From: JAZNOL01 sp045580815
GTDB lineage: Bacteria > Bacillota > Clostridia > RUG12999
Direction of reading: 5' to 3'
Length of the DNA stretch: 64,000 bases
Assembly: GCA_045580815.1 (NCBI GenBank)
Contig: JAZNOL010000095.1
Coordinates: forward strand, 11,623-75,622
Part shown: positions 36,437 to 44,708 of the stretch, piece by piece
Position numbering within the stretch: the first letter of the stretch is position 1
Layout of the letters: every line of letters starts with the position of its first letter
Translations under genes and position numbers: made by a program
The notes under the pieces: generated by a model
What the model saw: the letters and a program-made list of their open reading frames with translations, nothing else
Databases searched by the model: none
Told to the model about the DNA's origin: nothing

Positions 36437-37287
36437 TATTCAGGCAAAAAAGAGTTTTCTCTCTGTTTTACAATTTCACTCAATTTTTGTTTATTGCTTT
36501 TCATGTAATCAAGAATTTTTATAATTCCTCCTATCGCGTCCGGTTTACACCTCTTGTCTGTTAATACGCACATAACCTGCCTTTCAACCATTATGCAAAG
36601 CCTGTCAAATTCCCTTTCACATATTATTTCACCGTTTTCGTCTGCCAAAATCGCCGTTTCCCCTTCAGCTCCAATAATAATACCAATATCATATCCGCCA
36701 TTTTTTACAGTTTTTCCAAATTGCACCAATATGGCTTGGTTATTTTTAGAAATCTTTTCTGTATAAAACGAATATTCGCAATCCAACTCTGCAAGCAAAT
36801 TCTTGGTGGTTTCACGCACTGATGTGTTTTTTGCCGAAACAAGAATTTTATATCCAAGCCGTATGTTTTCGCATTCTTTTACAACCTGTCTTTCATAATG
36901 AAATTTATATCCGAGCATGGGCACAATTGTACACGCCGGAAATGTGGCTTCAACCTCCGTTTTTCCTCCGCAGAAATCCGAATTTTTGCCGTTTTCATCA
37001 ATAAACGTCATGCAAATATTACTATCCTCGTTTATATAAATATGCACTCCTCCCGACGCACAGTATGTTCTTACGGCACACCTTGTTATAAACTGCGGCT
37101 GATTTTTAAAATACATACACTGTCTGTTTGAAAACGCTATTGCCGATGCACACAGTGCCGCAGTTGCCGAAGAAAAGTTGTCATTATCATGACTTAAAAC
37201 AATTTTTCCGTCTGTCCGGTTTGCAAATTTTTTACATAAATCAAAAATTTTTTCTGCAGGGTTGCTGTAAACATCTTTTTGCGTCAT
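36433..37287 (-). CDS. Degenerate phosphohexomutase-like protein (probable pseudoenzyme)
   Basis: The 284-residue protein preserves the outline of phosphoglucomutase/phosphomannomutase domains. GKIVLSHDNDNFSSATAALC matches the GRDTRxSS segment, and TRCAVRTYCASGGVHIYINE aligns with the strand leading to the catalytic TASHN loop. DIGIIIGAEGETAILADENG matches the metal-loop region that normally reads DGDADR followed by a DENG turn. Both the phospho-serine and the Asp triad are gone, so catalysis is unlikely. Compare the intact enzyme in this window (GlmM, 61166-62518). It is also only about two thirds of normal length. Possible roles are sugar-phosphate sensing or complex formation. The gene is monocistronic; homology is inferred from motif alignment by eye. 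Confidence 0.65.
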   Translation of the reverse strand: MTQKDVYSNPAEKIFDLCKKFANRTDGKIVLSHDNDNFSSATAALCASAIAFSNRQCMYFKNQPQFITRCAVRTYCASGGVHIYINEDSNICMTFIDENGKNSDFCGGKTEVEATFPACTIVPMLGYKFHYERQVVKECENIRLGYKILVSAKNTSVRETTKNLLAELDCEYSFYTEKISKNNQAILVQFGKTVKNGGYDIGIIIGAEGETAILADENGEIICEREFDRLCIMVERQVMCVLTDKRCKPDAIGGIIKILDYMKSNKQKLSEIVKQRENSFLPEY

Positions 37288-37362
37288 GGTTTCTTCTCTC
37301 CCATAGATAAATTTGTATAGATATTATTGACTTGAGGCGTTTAAATTTATACATTTATTAGC

Positions 37363-37391
37363 TTGACGTTTTAAATATATAATGTTATAAT
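37363..37391 (+). promoter_or_regulatory. Promoter of the aconitase-family hydratase
   Basis: TTGACG (37363-37368), 17 bases, TATAAT (37386-37391); a CAAAGGAGG ribosome site precedes ATG 37434. Confidence 0.8.
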
Positions 37392-37433
37392 ATAAAATGA
37401 TATAGTTTTTAATAAAACAAAGGAGGCTTTTTT

Positions 37434-39704
37434 ATGATAAAACAACTTAGCAGTCATTACCTTATTAACGGCGCAGACCTTGTTGAAAACACCTTCGGAT
37501 GCGATGAAGTTTTAAAATCAAAATACGGCAAAGACTGTGCAAATGCCGAAAAAGGCACAATGGCTTATTCAATTCTTACAGCACACAATACATCGGGAAA
37601 TGATGAAAAACTCAAAATAAAATTTGATGCAATGGCATCACATGACATTACATATGTCGGCATCATTCAGACAGCACGTGCAAGTGGGCTTGAAAAGTTC
37701 CCTATTCCCTACGTTCTGACAAACTGCCATAACAGCCTTTGTGCTGTTGGCGGCACAATCAATGAGGATGACCATATGTTCGGTCTTTCTGCCGCTAAAA
37801 AATACGGTGGAATCTATGTTCCTGCACATCAGGCAGTTATTCACCAATATATGCGTGAACAGTTTGCATCCTGCGGAAAAATGATTCTCGGTTCTGACAG
37901 CCACACACGTTACGGTGCAATCGGAACAATGGCAATAGGCGAAGGCGGTCCTGCGCTTGTAAAACAGCTTCTTGAAAAAACCTACGATATAGACTATCCC
38001 GAAGTTGTTGCAATTTATTTAACCGGTAAACCGGCTCCCGGCGTTGGTCCTCAGGACGTTGCACTTGCAATTATCGGCAACGTATTCAAAAACGGTTTTG
38101 TTAAAAATAAGGTTATGGAATTTGTTGGTCCCGGCATTGAAAACCTCAGCATGGAATTCCGTATTGGCATTGACGTTATGACAACAGAGACAACCTGTCT
38201 GTCATCTATCTGGGCAACAGACGATAAAACTGAAAAATATCTTGAAATTCATGGCAGAAAAGACGGATACAAAAAACTCTCTCCTGCTGATGTTGCACTT
38301 TATGACAGTGTGCTGACAGTTGACCTGTCAACAATCCGTCCCATGATTGCAATGCCCTTCCACCCCAGCAACACTTATACTATTGAAGAGCTTAACAATA
38401 ACACAGCAGATATTCTTCATGCTGTTGAAGAGTCTGCAAAACAGCAGCTTGACGCACCGAACATTGATTTTAAACTTACAGACAAAATTAAAAACGGACG
38501 TCTCATGATTGACCAGGGTGTTATTGCCGGTTGTGCAGGCGGCACTTTTGAAAACCTTTGTGCGGCAGCTGATATTCTGGGTGGAAAAAGCATAGGCAAT
38601 GACGAGTTTGCACTCAGCGCATACCCCTCAAGCCAACCTGTTTATATGCAGCTCATTAAAAACGGATGTGCGGCGGCACTTATGGCATCCGGCACAACAC
38701 TTCGTACAGCATTCTGCGGTCCCTGCTTCGGTGCAGGCGACGTTCCGGCAAACGGTGCACTCAGCATACGTCACTCCACAAGAAACTTCCCCAACCGCGA
38801 GGGCTCAAAACCCGGTCAGGGTCAGATTTCTTCTGTTGCTCTTATGGACGCACGTTCAATTGCGGCAACAGCGGCAAATGGCGGTGTGCTTACTCCGGCA
38901 ACCGACCTTGATGTTAACTATAAAGATTATGGCTATGAATTTGATGATACAATTTATAAAAACCGTATTTATTCCGGTTTTGGCAAAGCTGACGAATCAC
39001 TTTCGCTGAAATTCGGTCCCAACATTGCTGACTGGCCGGAAATGTCCGAGCTCACTGACGATGTTATTTTGAAAGTTGTATCTGAAATTCATGACCCCGT
39101 TACAACAACAGACGAGCTTATCCCCTCCGGTGAAACTTCGTCATACCGTTCAAATCCGCTTAAGCTTGCTGAGTTTGCACTTTCAAGAAAAGACCCGCAA
39201 TATGTTGCACGTGCAAAAGAAGTTCAGTCGTTTGAAACTGCACGCAGAAACGGTGAAACCGTAACCGGTCTTGATGATATTTACTCTGCAATTTCAGGTA
39301 ATTTCTCCGGATTTTCCGCAAAAAACACATCAATCGGCAGCACAATTTTTGCTAAAAAGCCCGGTGACGGCTCTGCCCGTGAACAGGCTGCATCCTGCCA
39401 GAAAGTTCTTGGCGGTTTTGCTAACATTGCAAATGAATACGCAACAAAACGTTACAGAAGCAACCTTATAAACTGGGGTATGCTCCCATTTCTTATTGAT
39501 GAGGGCGAGCTTCCGTTTGCTCTTGGTGATTTCATCTATATTCCCGGCATAAAAAATGCGATTGAAAACGCCGCAACAGAGGTTGATGCTTACGTTGTAA
39601 CAAGCGGTATGAAAAAATTCACATTAAAACTTTCGCCCATGACAGATGACGAGCGAAAAATCATTCTTGCAGGCTGTCTGATTAATTTTTACAGAAAAAA
39701 TTAA
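37434..39704 (+). CDS. Aconitase-family hydratase (YbhJ-like)
   Basis: The 756-residue protein matches the aconitase superfamily from end to end: [37 protein letters not shown] and CGPCFGAGD, which together supply the three Cys ligands of a 4Fe-4S cluster. A swivel domain at the C-terminus contains a YGSR-like substrate loop position. The size and the [20 protein letters not shown] region resemble the Escherichia coli YbhJ-type putative hydratases more than AcnA, AcnB or LeuC. Substrate is probably a small tricarboxylic or hydroxy acid, uncertain. No other citrate-cycle gene lies nearby, and the gene is a single transcription unit. Confidence 0.85.
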   Translation: MIKQLSSHYLINGADLVENTFGCDEVLKSKYGKDCANAEKGTMAYSILTAHNTSGNDEKLKIKFDAMASHDITYVGIIQTARASGLEKFPIPYVLTNCHNSLCAVGGTINEDDHMFGLSAAKKYGGIYVPAHQAVIHQYMREQFASCGKMILGSDSHTRYGAIGTMAIGEGGPALVKQLLEKTYDIDYPEVVAIYLTGKPAPGVGPQDVALAIIGNVFKNGFVKNKVMEFVGPGIENLSMEFRIGIDVMTTETTCLSSIWATDDKTEKYLEIHGRKDGYKKLSPADVALYDSVLTVDLSTIRPMIAMPFHPSNTYTIEELNNNTADILHAVEESAKQQLDAPNIDFKLTDKIKNGRLMIDQGVIAGCAGGTFENLCAAADILGGKSIGNDEFALSAYPSSQPVYMQLIKNGCAAALMASGTTLRTAFCGPCFGAGDVPANGALSIRHSTRNFPNREGSKPGQGQISSVALMDARSIAATAANGGVLTPATDLDVNYKDYGYEFDDTIYKNRIYSGFGKADESLSLKFGPNIADWPEMSELTDDVILKVVSEIHDPVTTTDELIPSGETSSYRSNPLKLAEFALSRKDPQYVARAKEVQSFETARRNGETVTGLDDIYSAISGNFSGFSAKNTSIGSTIFAKKPGDGSAREQAASCQKVLGGFANIANEYATKRYRSNLINWGMLPFLIDEGELPFALGDFIYIPGIKNAIENAATEVDAYVVTSGMKKFTLKLSPMTDDERKIILAGCLINFYRKN

Positions 39705-39732
39705 AAAAATTTGAAATTTTTTCAAAAAACAC

Positions 39733-39761
39733 TTGCATTATACAAAATTTTGTGTTATAAT
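39733..39761 (+). promoter_or_regulatory. Promoter of secG
   Basis: TTGCAT (39733-39738), 17 bases, TATAAT (39756-39761) with a TGTG extension; leader about 75 bases, with GGAGG just before ATG 39841. Confidence 0.7.
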
Positions 39762-39840
39762 AAGAAATTGAGAGTGCGCATATTCTGCGCCAAACGAAAA
39801 AGAAAACGCAGGCTGTCACGTCTGCTTACGGAGGTTTATT

Positions 39841-40254
39841 ATGGAAACAGCTAAATTAATAGTAGGTATAGTTCATATTGTACTTTCTGTTATTATTATT
39901 GCACTCATTCTTTTACAGTCAGGTAAACAGGCAGGTCTTCCCGGTGCGGTAGGCGGTGCTGCTGATTCATTCTTCGGCAAGAACAAAAGCAGAACAATGG
40001 ACGCAATGCTCGCTCGTCTTACAAAGATTTGCGCTGTAGGTTTTCTTATCACTTCTTTATTCCTTGCTTACGGTGATGCTGTTGTTAACAAAAGCACCAA
40101 CGCAGGGGCAGATGCTAACGCAACAAACATCGAGCTTGTTGATGATGTAACAGAATCCATTGACCCCGAGGTCGTTGTTGATGAAAACGCATCCGCTGAA
40201 GCAGAAAACCCCGAAGAAGCACCCGCAGATGAAAATGCAGGTGCCGCTGAATAA
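39841..40254 (+). CDS. secG: Protein translocase subunit SecG with acidic C-terminal tail
   Basis: The 137-residue protein has the two membrane helices of SecG (IVHIVLSVIIIALILLQSG and ICAVGFLITSLFLAYG) and the conserved loop GLPGAVGGAADSFFGKNK. SecG is usually about 70-110 residues. Here a ~55-residue extension rich in Glu, Asp, Asn and Ala follows the second helix. SecG assists SecYEG in export, which this organism uses heavily given its large secreted proteins. It is a lone gene; the rnr-smpB neighbours common in Firmicutes are absent. Terminator at 40264-40294. Confidence 0.95.
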   Translation: METAKLIVGIVHIVLSVIIIALILLQSGKQAGLPGAVGGAADSFFGKNKSRTMDAMLARLTKICAVGFLITSLFLAYGDAVVNKSTNAGADANATNIELVDDVTESIDPEVVVDENASAEAENPEEAPADENAGAAE

Positions 40255-40263
40255 TTGATTTTT

Positions 40264-40294
40264 AAAAACATCGGCTTTTGCCGATGTTTTTTTT
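40264..40294 (+). terminator. Terminator of secG
   Basis: AAAAACATCGGC / GCCGATGTTTTT, 4-base loop, followed by a T-run. Confidence 0.9.
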
Positions 40295-40312
40295 AAAAAT
40301 AATATGATAAAC

Positions 40313-40341
40313 TTGATTTGATGGCAATTTTGCCTTTAAAT
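40313..40341 (+). promoter_or_regulatory. Weak candidate promoter of the uracil permease with central palindrome
   Basis: TTGATT (40313-40318), 17 bases, TTAAAT (40336-40341). The spacer holds the palindrome GGCAATTTTGCC (40323-40334), which could be an operator. Confidence 0.4.
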
Positions 40342-40370
40342 AAAAAAATTTACATAGGAGTTGTTTTATC

Positions 40371-41876
40371 ATGAGCAAAAACACAGACGCAATTTATGAC
40401 GCAAAAACCCTTGGCGGCGGCAAAATGCTTGTTCTCGGATTTCAGCACATGTTCGCTATGTTTGGCGCAACAGTACTCGTCCCGCTTTTAACAGGTCTTG
40501 ACATCGCCACAACCCTTCTTATGGCAGGTCTTGGTACACTTTTGTTCCATCTTCTTGCCAAAGGTCAGGTTCCCGCATTTTTAGGTTCATCCTTTGCTTT
40601 TCTCGGCGGATATGGTGCAGTTGCACCCATTGCCGGCAGTAACGGTATGACACAAGCACAGCTTCTCCCCTATGCTTGTCTCGGTGTTGCTTGTGCAGGT
40701 CTTGTTTACCTTGTTCTTGCAGCTCTTATTAAAGCAGTGGGCATCAAAAAAGTTATGAAATTTTTCCCGCCTGTTGTAACAGGTCCTATTATAATCGCAA
40801 TTGGTCTTGGTCTTGCAGGCAGTGCAGTAAACAACTGTACAACAAACTGGCTCATCGCATTTATTGCTCTTGCAATTGTTATTATTTTCAACATCTGGGG
40901 CAAAGGCATGGCTAAAATTATTCCGATTCTTTTAGGTGTTCTCGGTTCCTGTGCAATCGCAGCAATTATAGCACTTATTTTCGGTTCACCGGATGCAGGT
41001 TATGTAAACTATACAATTGACGGTGTTGCTTCAAAACAGTGGATGTTAGCATCTGAATTTGATGCGTTTATAGCAAACCTTGCTCCGGGTGCAGAACAGG
41101 TTTATACACAAACTTTTATTTCCATCAATAACATGGAAAGCCTGCAGCTTTTCTCAGTAGATGCACTCAACCAGCTTAAAACTGCAGCATGGTTTGGACT
41201 TCCTGTGAAATGGGAAGGAACTGTTTTTGGCGGTATTGACTGGTCAAACACATCACTTATAATCAGCTCAATCATTGCAATTGTTCCGATTTCACTTGCA
41301 ACAATGATGGAACACATTGGCGATATTTCCGCTATCTCTTCAACAGTTGGCAAAAACTTTATCGGCAAACCCGGTCTTCACAGAACACTCACCGGCGATG
41401 GTCTTGCAACAGCACTGTCTGCACTTTTTGGCGGACCTGCTAACACAACATACGGCGAAAACACAGGCGTGCTTGCACTTTCAAAAGTGTATGACCCCAA
41501 AGTTGTGAGAATTGCCGCTTACCTTGCAGTTATTCTTTCGTTCTCACCTAAATTTGCCGCTCTTGTTAACCTTATTCCCACAGCGGTAATCGGTGGTATT
41601 TCATTTATTCTTTACGGTATGATTTCTGCAATCGGTGTAAGAAACGTTGTTGAAAACAAGGTTGACTTCACAAAGAGCCGTAACCTTATTATTGCAGCAG
41701 TTATTCTTGTTTGTGCACTTGGTCTTGGCAGTGCGGCAACATTCTCAATCGGTGCTGTTACAATTTCACTTTCAGCTCTTGCTGTTGCTTCAATTGCAGG
41801 TATTGTTCTTAATGCAATTCTTCCCGGAAAAGACTTTGATTTTAAAGAAACCGTTGAAGAATCAACTAATGCGTAA
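40371..41876 (+). CDS. Uracil/xanthine-type permease (NCS2 family)
   Basis: The 501-residue membrane protein has the NCS2 signature start GGGKMLVLGFQHMFAMFGATVLVP, the half-helix motif FLGSSFAFLGG, and the substrate-site helices with MMEHIGDISAIS and GGPANTTYGENTGVLALSKV, typical of UraA. About 14 transmembrane segments are expected. It exceeds UraA (about 430 residues) because of an extra extracellular loop of roughly 80 residues around 200-290. It imports uracil or a related base for salvage. No pyrimidine gene accompanies it. Terminator at 41896-41930. Confidence 0.93.
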   Translation: MSKNTDAIYDAKTLGGGKMLVLGFQHMFAMFGATVLVPLLTGLDIATTLLMAGLGTLLFHLLAKGQVPAFLGSSFAFLGGYGAVAPIAGSNGMTQAQLLPYACLGVACAGLVYLVLAALIKAVGIKKVMKFFPPVVTGPIIIAIGLGLAGSAVNNCTTNWLIAFIALAIVIIFNIWGKGMAKIIPILLGVLGSCAIAAIIALIFGSPDAGYVNYTIDGVASKQWMLASEFDAFIANLAPGAEQVYTQTFISINNMESLQLFSVDALNQLKTAAWFGLPVKWEGTVFGGIDWSNTSLIISSIIAIVPISLATMMEHIGDISAISSTVGKNFIGKPGLHRTLTGDGLATALSALFGGPANTTYGENTGVLALSKVYDPKVVRIAAYLAVILSFSPKFAALVNLIPTAVIGGISFILYGMISAIGVRNVVENKVDFTKSRNLIIAAVILVCALGLGSAATFSIGAVTISLSALAVASIAGIVLNAILPGKDFDFKETVEESTNA

Positions 41877-41895
41877 GCTTTAAATGTTAAAAACT

Positions 41896-41933
41896 AAGGC
41901 TGTGACAAAATCACTTGTCACAGCCTTTTTTAT
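41896..41933 (+). terminator. Terminator between uracil permease and ArsR genes
   Basis: AAGGCTGTGACAA / TTGTCACAGCCTT, 6-base loop, T-run on the plus side. It may serve both convergent genes. Confidence 0.9.
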
Positions 41934-41944
41934 TTGAATTTTAA

Positions 41945-42262
41945 TTAAAGCAAAACAACGTCTATTGCTCTTTTTTCTAAAACGGTCTCTTTTTCAGCCG
42001 GAATAAATTCTTCTATATATGCACCTGCCTGCAAAGCACCGTCATAGCTTATAGAATAATACGTCTGTTTTCCGCTTTTGCGACACTTAACAATACCACA
42101 TTCACAAAGAATTTTCATGTGATGAGAAAGAGTTGACTGACCTATAGAAACATTTTTTAGTATGTCTGTTGCACAGATTTCTTTTTCTTTTATAAGCATT
42201 AAAATTTCAAGCCTGTTTTCGTCGCCAAGTGCTTTAAACAGTTTTGCAGCTTCTGTGTTCAT
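41945..42262 (-). CDS. ArsR/SmtB-family transcriptional repressor
   Basis: The 105-residue winged-helix protein reads like ArsR family members: AKLFKALGDENRLEILMLI, the helix-turn-helix ATDILKNVSIGQSTLSHHMK and the beta-wing KSGKQTYYSIS. Cys in EICAT could contribute to metal or thiol sensing, but the classical CVC metal box is not present. Divergent from the MATE exporter gene, with back-to-back promoters 35 bases apart. It is likely to control its own gene and the exporter. Confidence 0.9.
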   Translation of the reverse strand: MNTEAAKLFKALGDENRLEILMLIKEKEICATDILKNVSIGQSTLSHHMKILCECGIVKCRKSGKQTYYSISYDGALQAGAYIEEFIPAEKETVLEKRAIDVVLL

Positions 42263-42303
42263 TTAGTCAAATCTCCTTTCTTCCAAAATAAGTCACAAAT
42301 AAT

Positions 42304-42332
42304 ATTATAGCACTTTTAAACTGATTTGTCAA
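42304..42332 (-). promoter_or_regulatory. Promoter of the arsR-like gene
   Basis: Minus strand TTGACA (42332-42327), 17 bases, TATAAT (42309-42304). Confidence 0.75.
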
Positions 42333-42367
42333 GAAATTATTTTAAAGCACGTTTACACATTGTTTTA

Positions 42368-42396
42368 TTGACTTTTATTTATCATTGTGATAAAAT
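42368..42396 (+). promoter_or_regulatory. Promoter of the MATE exporter
   Basis: TTGACT (42368-42373), 17 bases, TAAAAT (42391-42396), preceded by TGTGA. Confidence 0.7.
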
Positions 42397-42427
42397 AATA
42401 GTAACAATATAATCGGGAGATGTAATC

Positions 42428-43804
42428 ATGGCAGATATGAAAGTTTGCCCGAAAAACGATTTTTCAAAAGGTCCTGTCTGGAAATGTATCGTTGCACAGG
42501 CAGTACCTCTTACAATAGCACAAATTGTCCAGCTTCTTTATAATGTGGTAGACAGAATTTATATAGGTCATATGGAAACCGGAAACAGCCTTGCATTAAC
42601 AGGAATCGGGCTGACATTTCCGGTTACAACTCTTATTATGGCGTTTACGGCATTATTCGGCATAGGCGGTGTTCCGCTTTTTGCCATAGAACGCGGTGCA
42701 AAAAACGAAGAAAAAGCCTCAAAAATTCTGGGCAATTCCTTTTCGCTTCTACTTCTTTGTGCCGCCATTTTGACCATTATAGGATACATTTTTTCAAAAC
42801 CTATACTGTTTGCTTTCGGGGCAAGTGAAGAATCGTTTGTTTATGCAAACGAATATTTGAGAATTTATCTTGCCGGCACAGTATTTTCAATGCTCGCAAT
42901 CGGTCTAAACGGATATATAAATGCTCAGGGATTTCCAAAAACAGGCATGCTTTCGGTGGTTATCGGAGCAGTAACAAATATTATTCTTGACCCGATATTT
43001 ATTTTCGGGCTTAGTATGGGAGTTTCGGGTGCGGCACTGGCAACCGTAATCAGCCAGATAATTTCTGCCGCTTGGGTTTTAAGCTTTTTATTTAGCAAAA
43101 AAGCACTCATTCCTCTTAAAGCAAAATGCATGAAAATAAATTCCGGTATAACTAAAAGCATTTTCAAACTCGGCACTGCAAATTTTGTAATGCAGGGCAC
43201 AAATTTTCTTGTTCAGGTTGCCTGCAACTCTACTTTACAGTCTTTTGGCGGAGACACCTATGTTGGCATCATGACCGTGCTAAACTCAATACGCGAAATG
43301 CTGATGCTTCCGGTAAGCGGAATTATAAACGGTGCACAACCGGTTATCAGTTTTAATTATGGTGCAAAAAAATACGACCGTGTTAAATCGGGAATCCGTT
43401 TCAACACGGCTGTCGGTTCAGTATACACACTTGCAGCATGGCTTTTGATTGTGATGTTTCCAAAATTCTGGCTTGGCATTTTTTCTGACGATTTGCAGAT
43501 GATACACGCAGGTGTACATATGCTCGAAATATATTTTTTTGGTTTTGTTTTCATGGCGTTTCAGTTTGCCGGGCAGTCCACATTTCAGGCACTTGGCGAC
43601 GCAAAACACGCAATTTTCTTTTCACTTTTGCGAAAAGCAATTATTGTTGTGCCGCTCACTCTCATTTTACCGCAAGTCGGCTTTGGAGTTGCAGGAGTGT
43701 TTCTGGCAGAGCCCATATCAAACCTCATAGGAGGATTATCCTGCTATCTTACCATGCGGTTTACGGTGTATAAAAATCTTAAAAATGCCGTTTCCGATTT
43801 ATAA
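42428..43804 (+). CDS. MATE-family multidrug/metabolite exporter
   Basis: The 458-residue inner-membrane protein has 12 predicted helices in two repeats. Family hallmarks are PLTIAQIVQLLYNVVDRIYIG in helix 1, the pseudo-repeat QVACNSTLQSFGGDTYVG, and PVSGIINGAQPVISFNYGA in the second half. It uses a cation gradient to export amphipathic compounds. The adjacent ArsR regulator suggests induction by a toxic ligand; substrate unknown. Confidence 0.95.
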   Translation: MADMKVCPKNDFSKGPVWKCIVAQAVPLTIAQIVQLLYNVVDRIYIGHMETGNSLALTGIGLTFPVTTLIMAFTALFGIGGVPLFAIERGAKNEEKASKILGNSFSLLLLCAAILTIIGYIFSKPILFAFGASEESFVYANEYLRIYLAGTVFSMLAIGLNGYINAQGFPKTGMLSVVIGAVTNIILDPIFIFGLSMGVSGAALATVISQIISAAWVLSFLFSKKALIPLKAKCMKINSGITKSIFKLGTANFVMQGTNFLVQVACNSTLQSFGGDTYVGIMTVLNSIREMLMLPVSGIINGAQPVISFNYGAKKYDRVKSGIRFNTAVGSVYTLAAWLLIVMFPKFWLGIFSDDLQMIHAGVHMLEIYFFGFVFMAFQFAGQSTFQALGDAKHAIFFSLLRKAIIVVPLTLILPQVGFGVAGVFLAEPISNLIGGLSCYLTMRFTVYKNLKNAVSDL

Positions 43805-43813
43805 ACAAAACAA

Positions 43814-44611
43814 TTATCTGTTGTTCATATGTGTGTTATAGTATTGGTTGCGAAATTTTGCCGGGCTTAAATTTTCGTGATACACAAAAAACTTTATAAA
43901 CAGATTTTCCGACAAAAAACCCAGTTCATACGAAATTTCTTTAACCGACATAGAAGTTGTCAGAAGCAGGTCTTTTGCAAAGTTTACTTTTTCGGCTGCG
44001 ATATATTCTTTAAGCCCCATGCTCAGTTTTTTCTTAAACAGTTTACCTATATAATCAGGATTATATCCGAAATAATCTGCAATCTGCGAAACAGTAACAC
44101 CGTTTTTCAAATTAATCCGTATATACTCGCAAATTTTGCTCAAAAGTGCGTTATTCTCGGTAGGTTGAGGATTGCATATGCGCAAAAACTCCTGCAAAAT
44201 TACCAATGCAAGTGAATCGGCTTCCTGTTTTTGACAGGAATCGCTGTTTGAAATATGAAGCAGTTTTTTCATAAGGAATTTTATGTCGTGATAATCGTTT
44301 TTACAGTATAATTTATGAGGAATGTCAATGTCGGTGTAAAAATGAAGCCAGTAAAACGAAACATCGGAAGTGTTTTTCTGAAATCCCCTGTGAAATTTAC
44401 CCGGCTGAAGCAGAAAAATGCTGTTTGGCGAAAGCTCATAACAAACACCGTCCTCTTCCAGAAAAACCGTGCCGCCAAGCACAAAAATCAGTTCATAGCT
44501 GTCAATGGTGCGTGCCGGATGAATCCACTTGCCGTCCGAATGGAATTCCCCGATAATTTCATATTGAAAAAATTTGTTGTTTTGTAATTTTATCATGTCG
44601 GATTTTCTCAC
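43814..44611 (-). CDS. AraC-family regulator with cupin sensor domain
   Basis: The 265-residue protein has an N-terminal cupin-like sugar-sensing domain (ELIFVLGGTVFLEEDGVCYEL, LLQPGKFHRGF) and a C-terminal double helix-turn-helix (VTVSQIADYFGYNPDYIGKLFKK, MSVKEISYELGFLSENLFIKFFV). The final helix matches the AraC signature. The start may be GTG 44611 or ATG 44596; neither has a strong ribosome site. It diverges from the GH127 gene, and their promoters overlap face to face at 44632-44681, so it probably regulates arabinoside utilisation. Confidence 0.9.
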   Translation of the reverse strand: MRKSDMIKLQNNKFFQYEIIGEFHSDGKWIHPARTIDSYELIFVLGGTVFLEEDGVCYELSPNSIFLLQPGKFHRGFQKNTSDVSFYWLHFYTDIDIPHKLYCKNDYHDIKFLMKKLLHISNSDSCQKQEADSLALVILQEFLRICNPQPTENNALLSKICEYIRINLKNGVTVSQIADYFGYNPDYIGKLFKKKLSMGLKEYIAAEKVNFAKDLLLTTSMSVKEISYELGFLSENLFIKFFVYHENLSPAKFRNQYYNTHMNNR

Positions 44612-44631
44612 TTTATCTCAAAGTTTAGGTA

Positions 44632-44660
44632 TTGAAAATATCTTTGTTTTTTATTATACT
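44632..44660 (+). promoter_or_regulatory. Promoter of the GH127 gene
   Basis: TTGAAA (44632-44637), 17 bases, TATACT (44655-44660). The -10 box overlaps that of the opposite-strand araC-type promoter. Confidence 0.65.
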
Positions 44661-44681
44661 AAATATAAAGCAAAATGTCAA
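44653..44681 (-). promoter_or_regulatory. Promoter of the AraC-type regulator gene
   Basis: Minus strand TTGACA (44681-44676), 17 bases, TATAAT (44658-44653); it overlaps the GH127 promoter on the other strand. Confidence 0.75.
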
Positions 44682-44708
44682 TAACCAAACTTGCAGGGAG
44701 GATTTATG

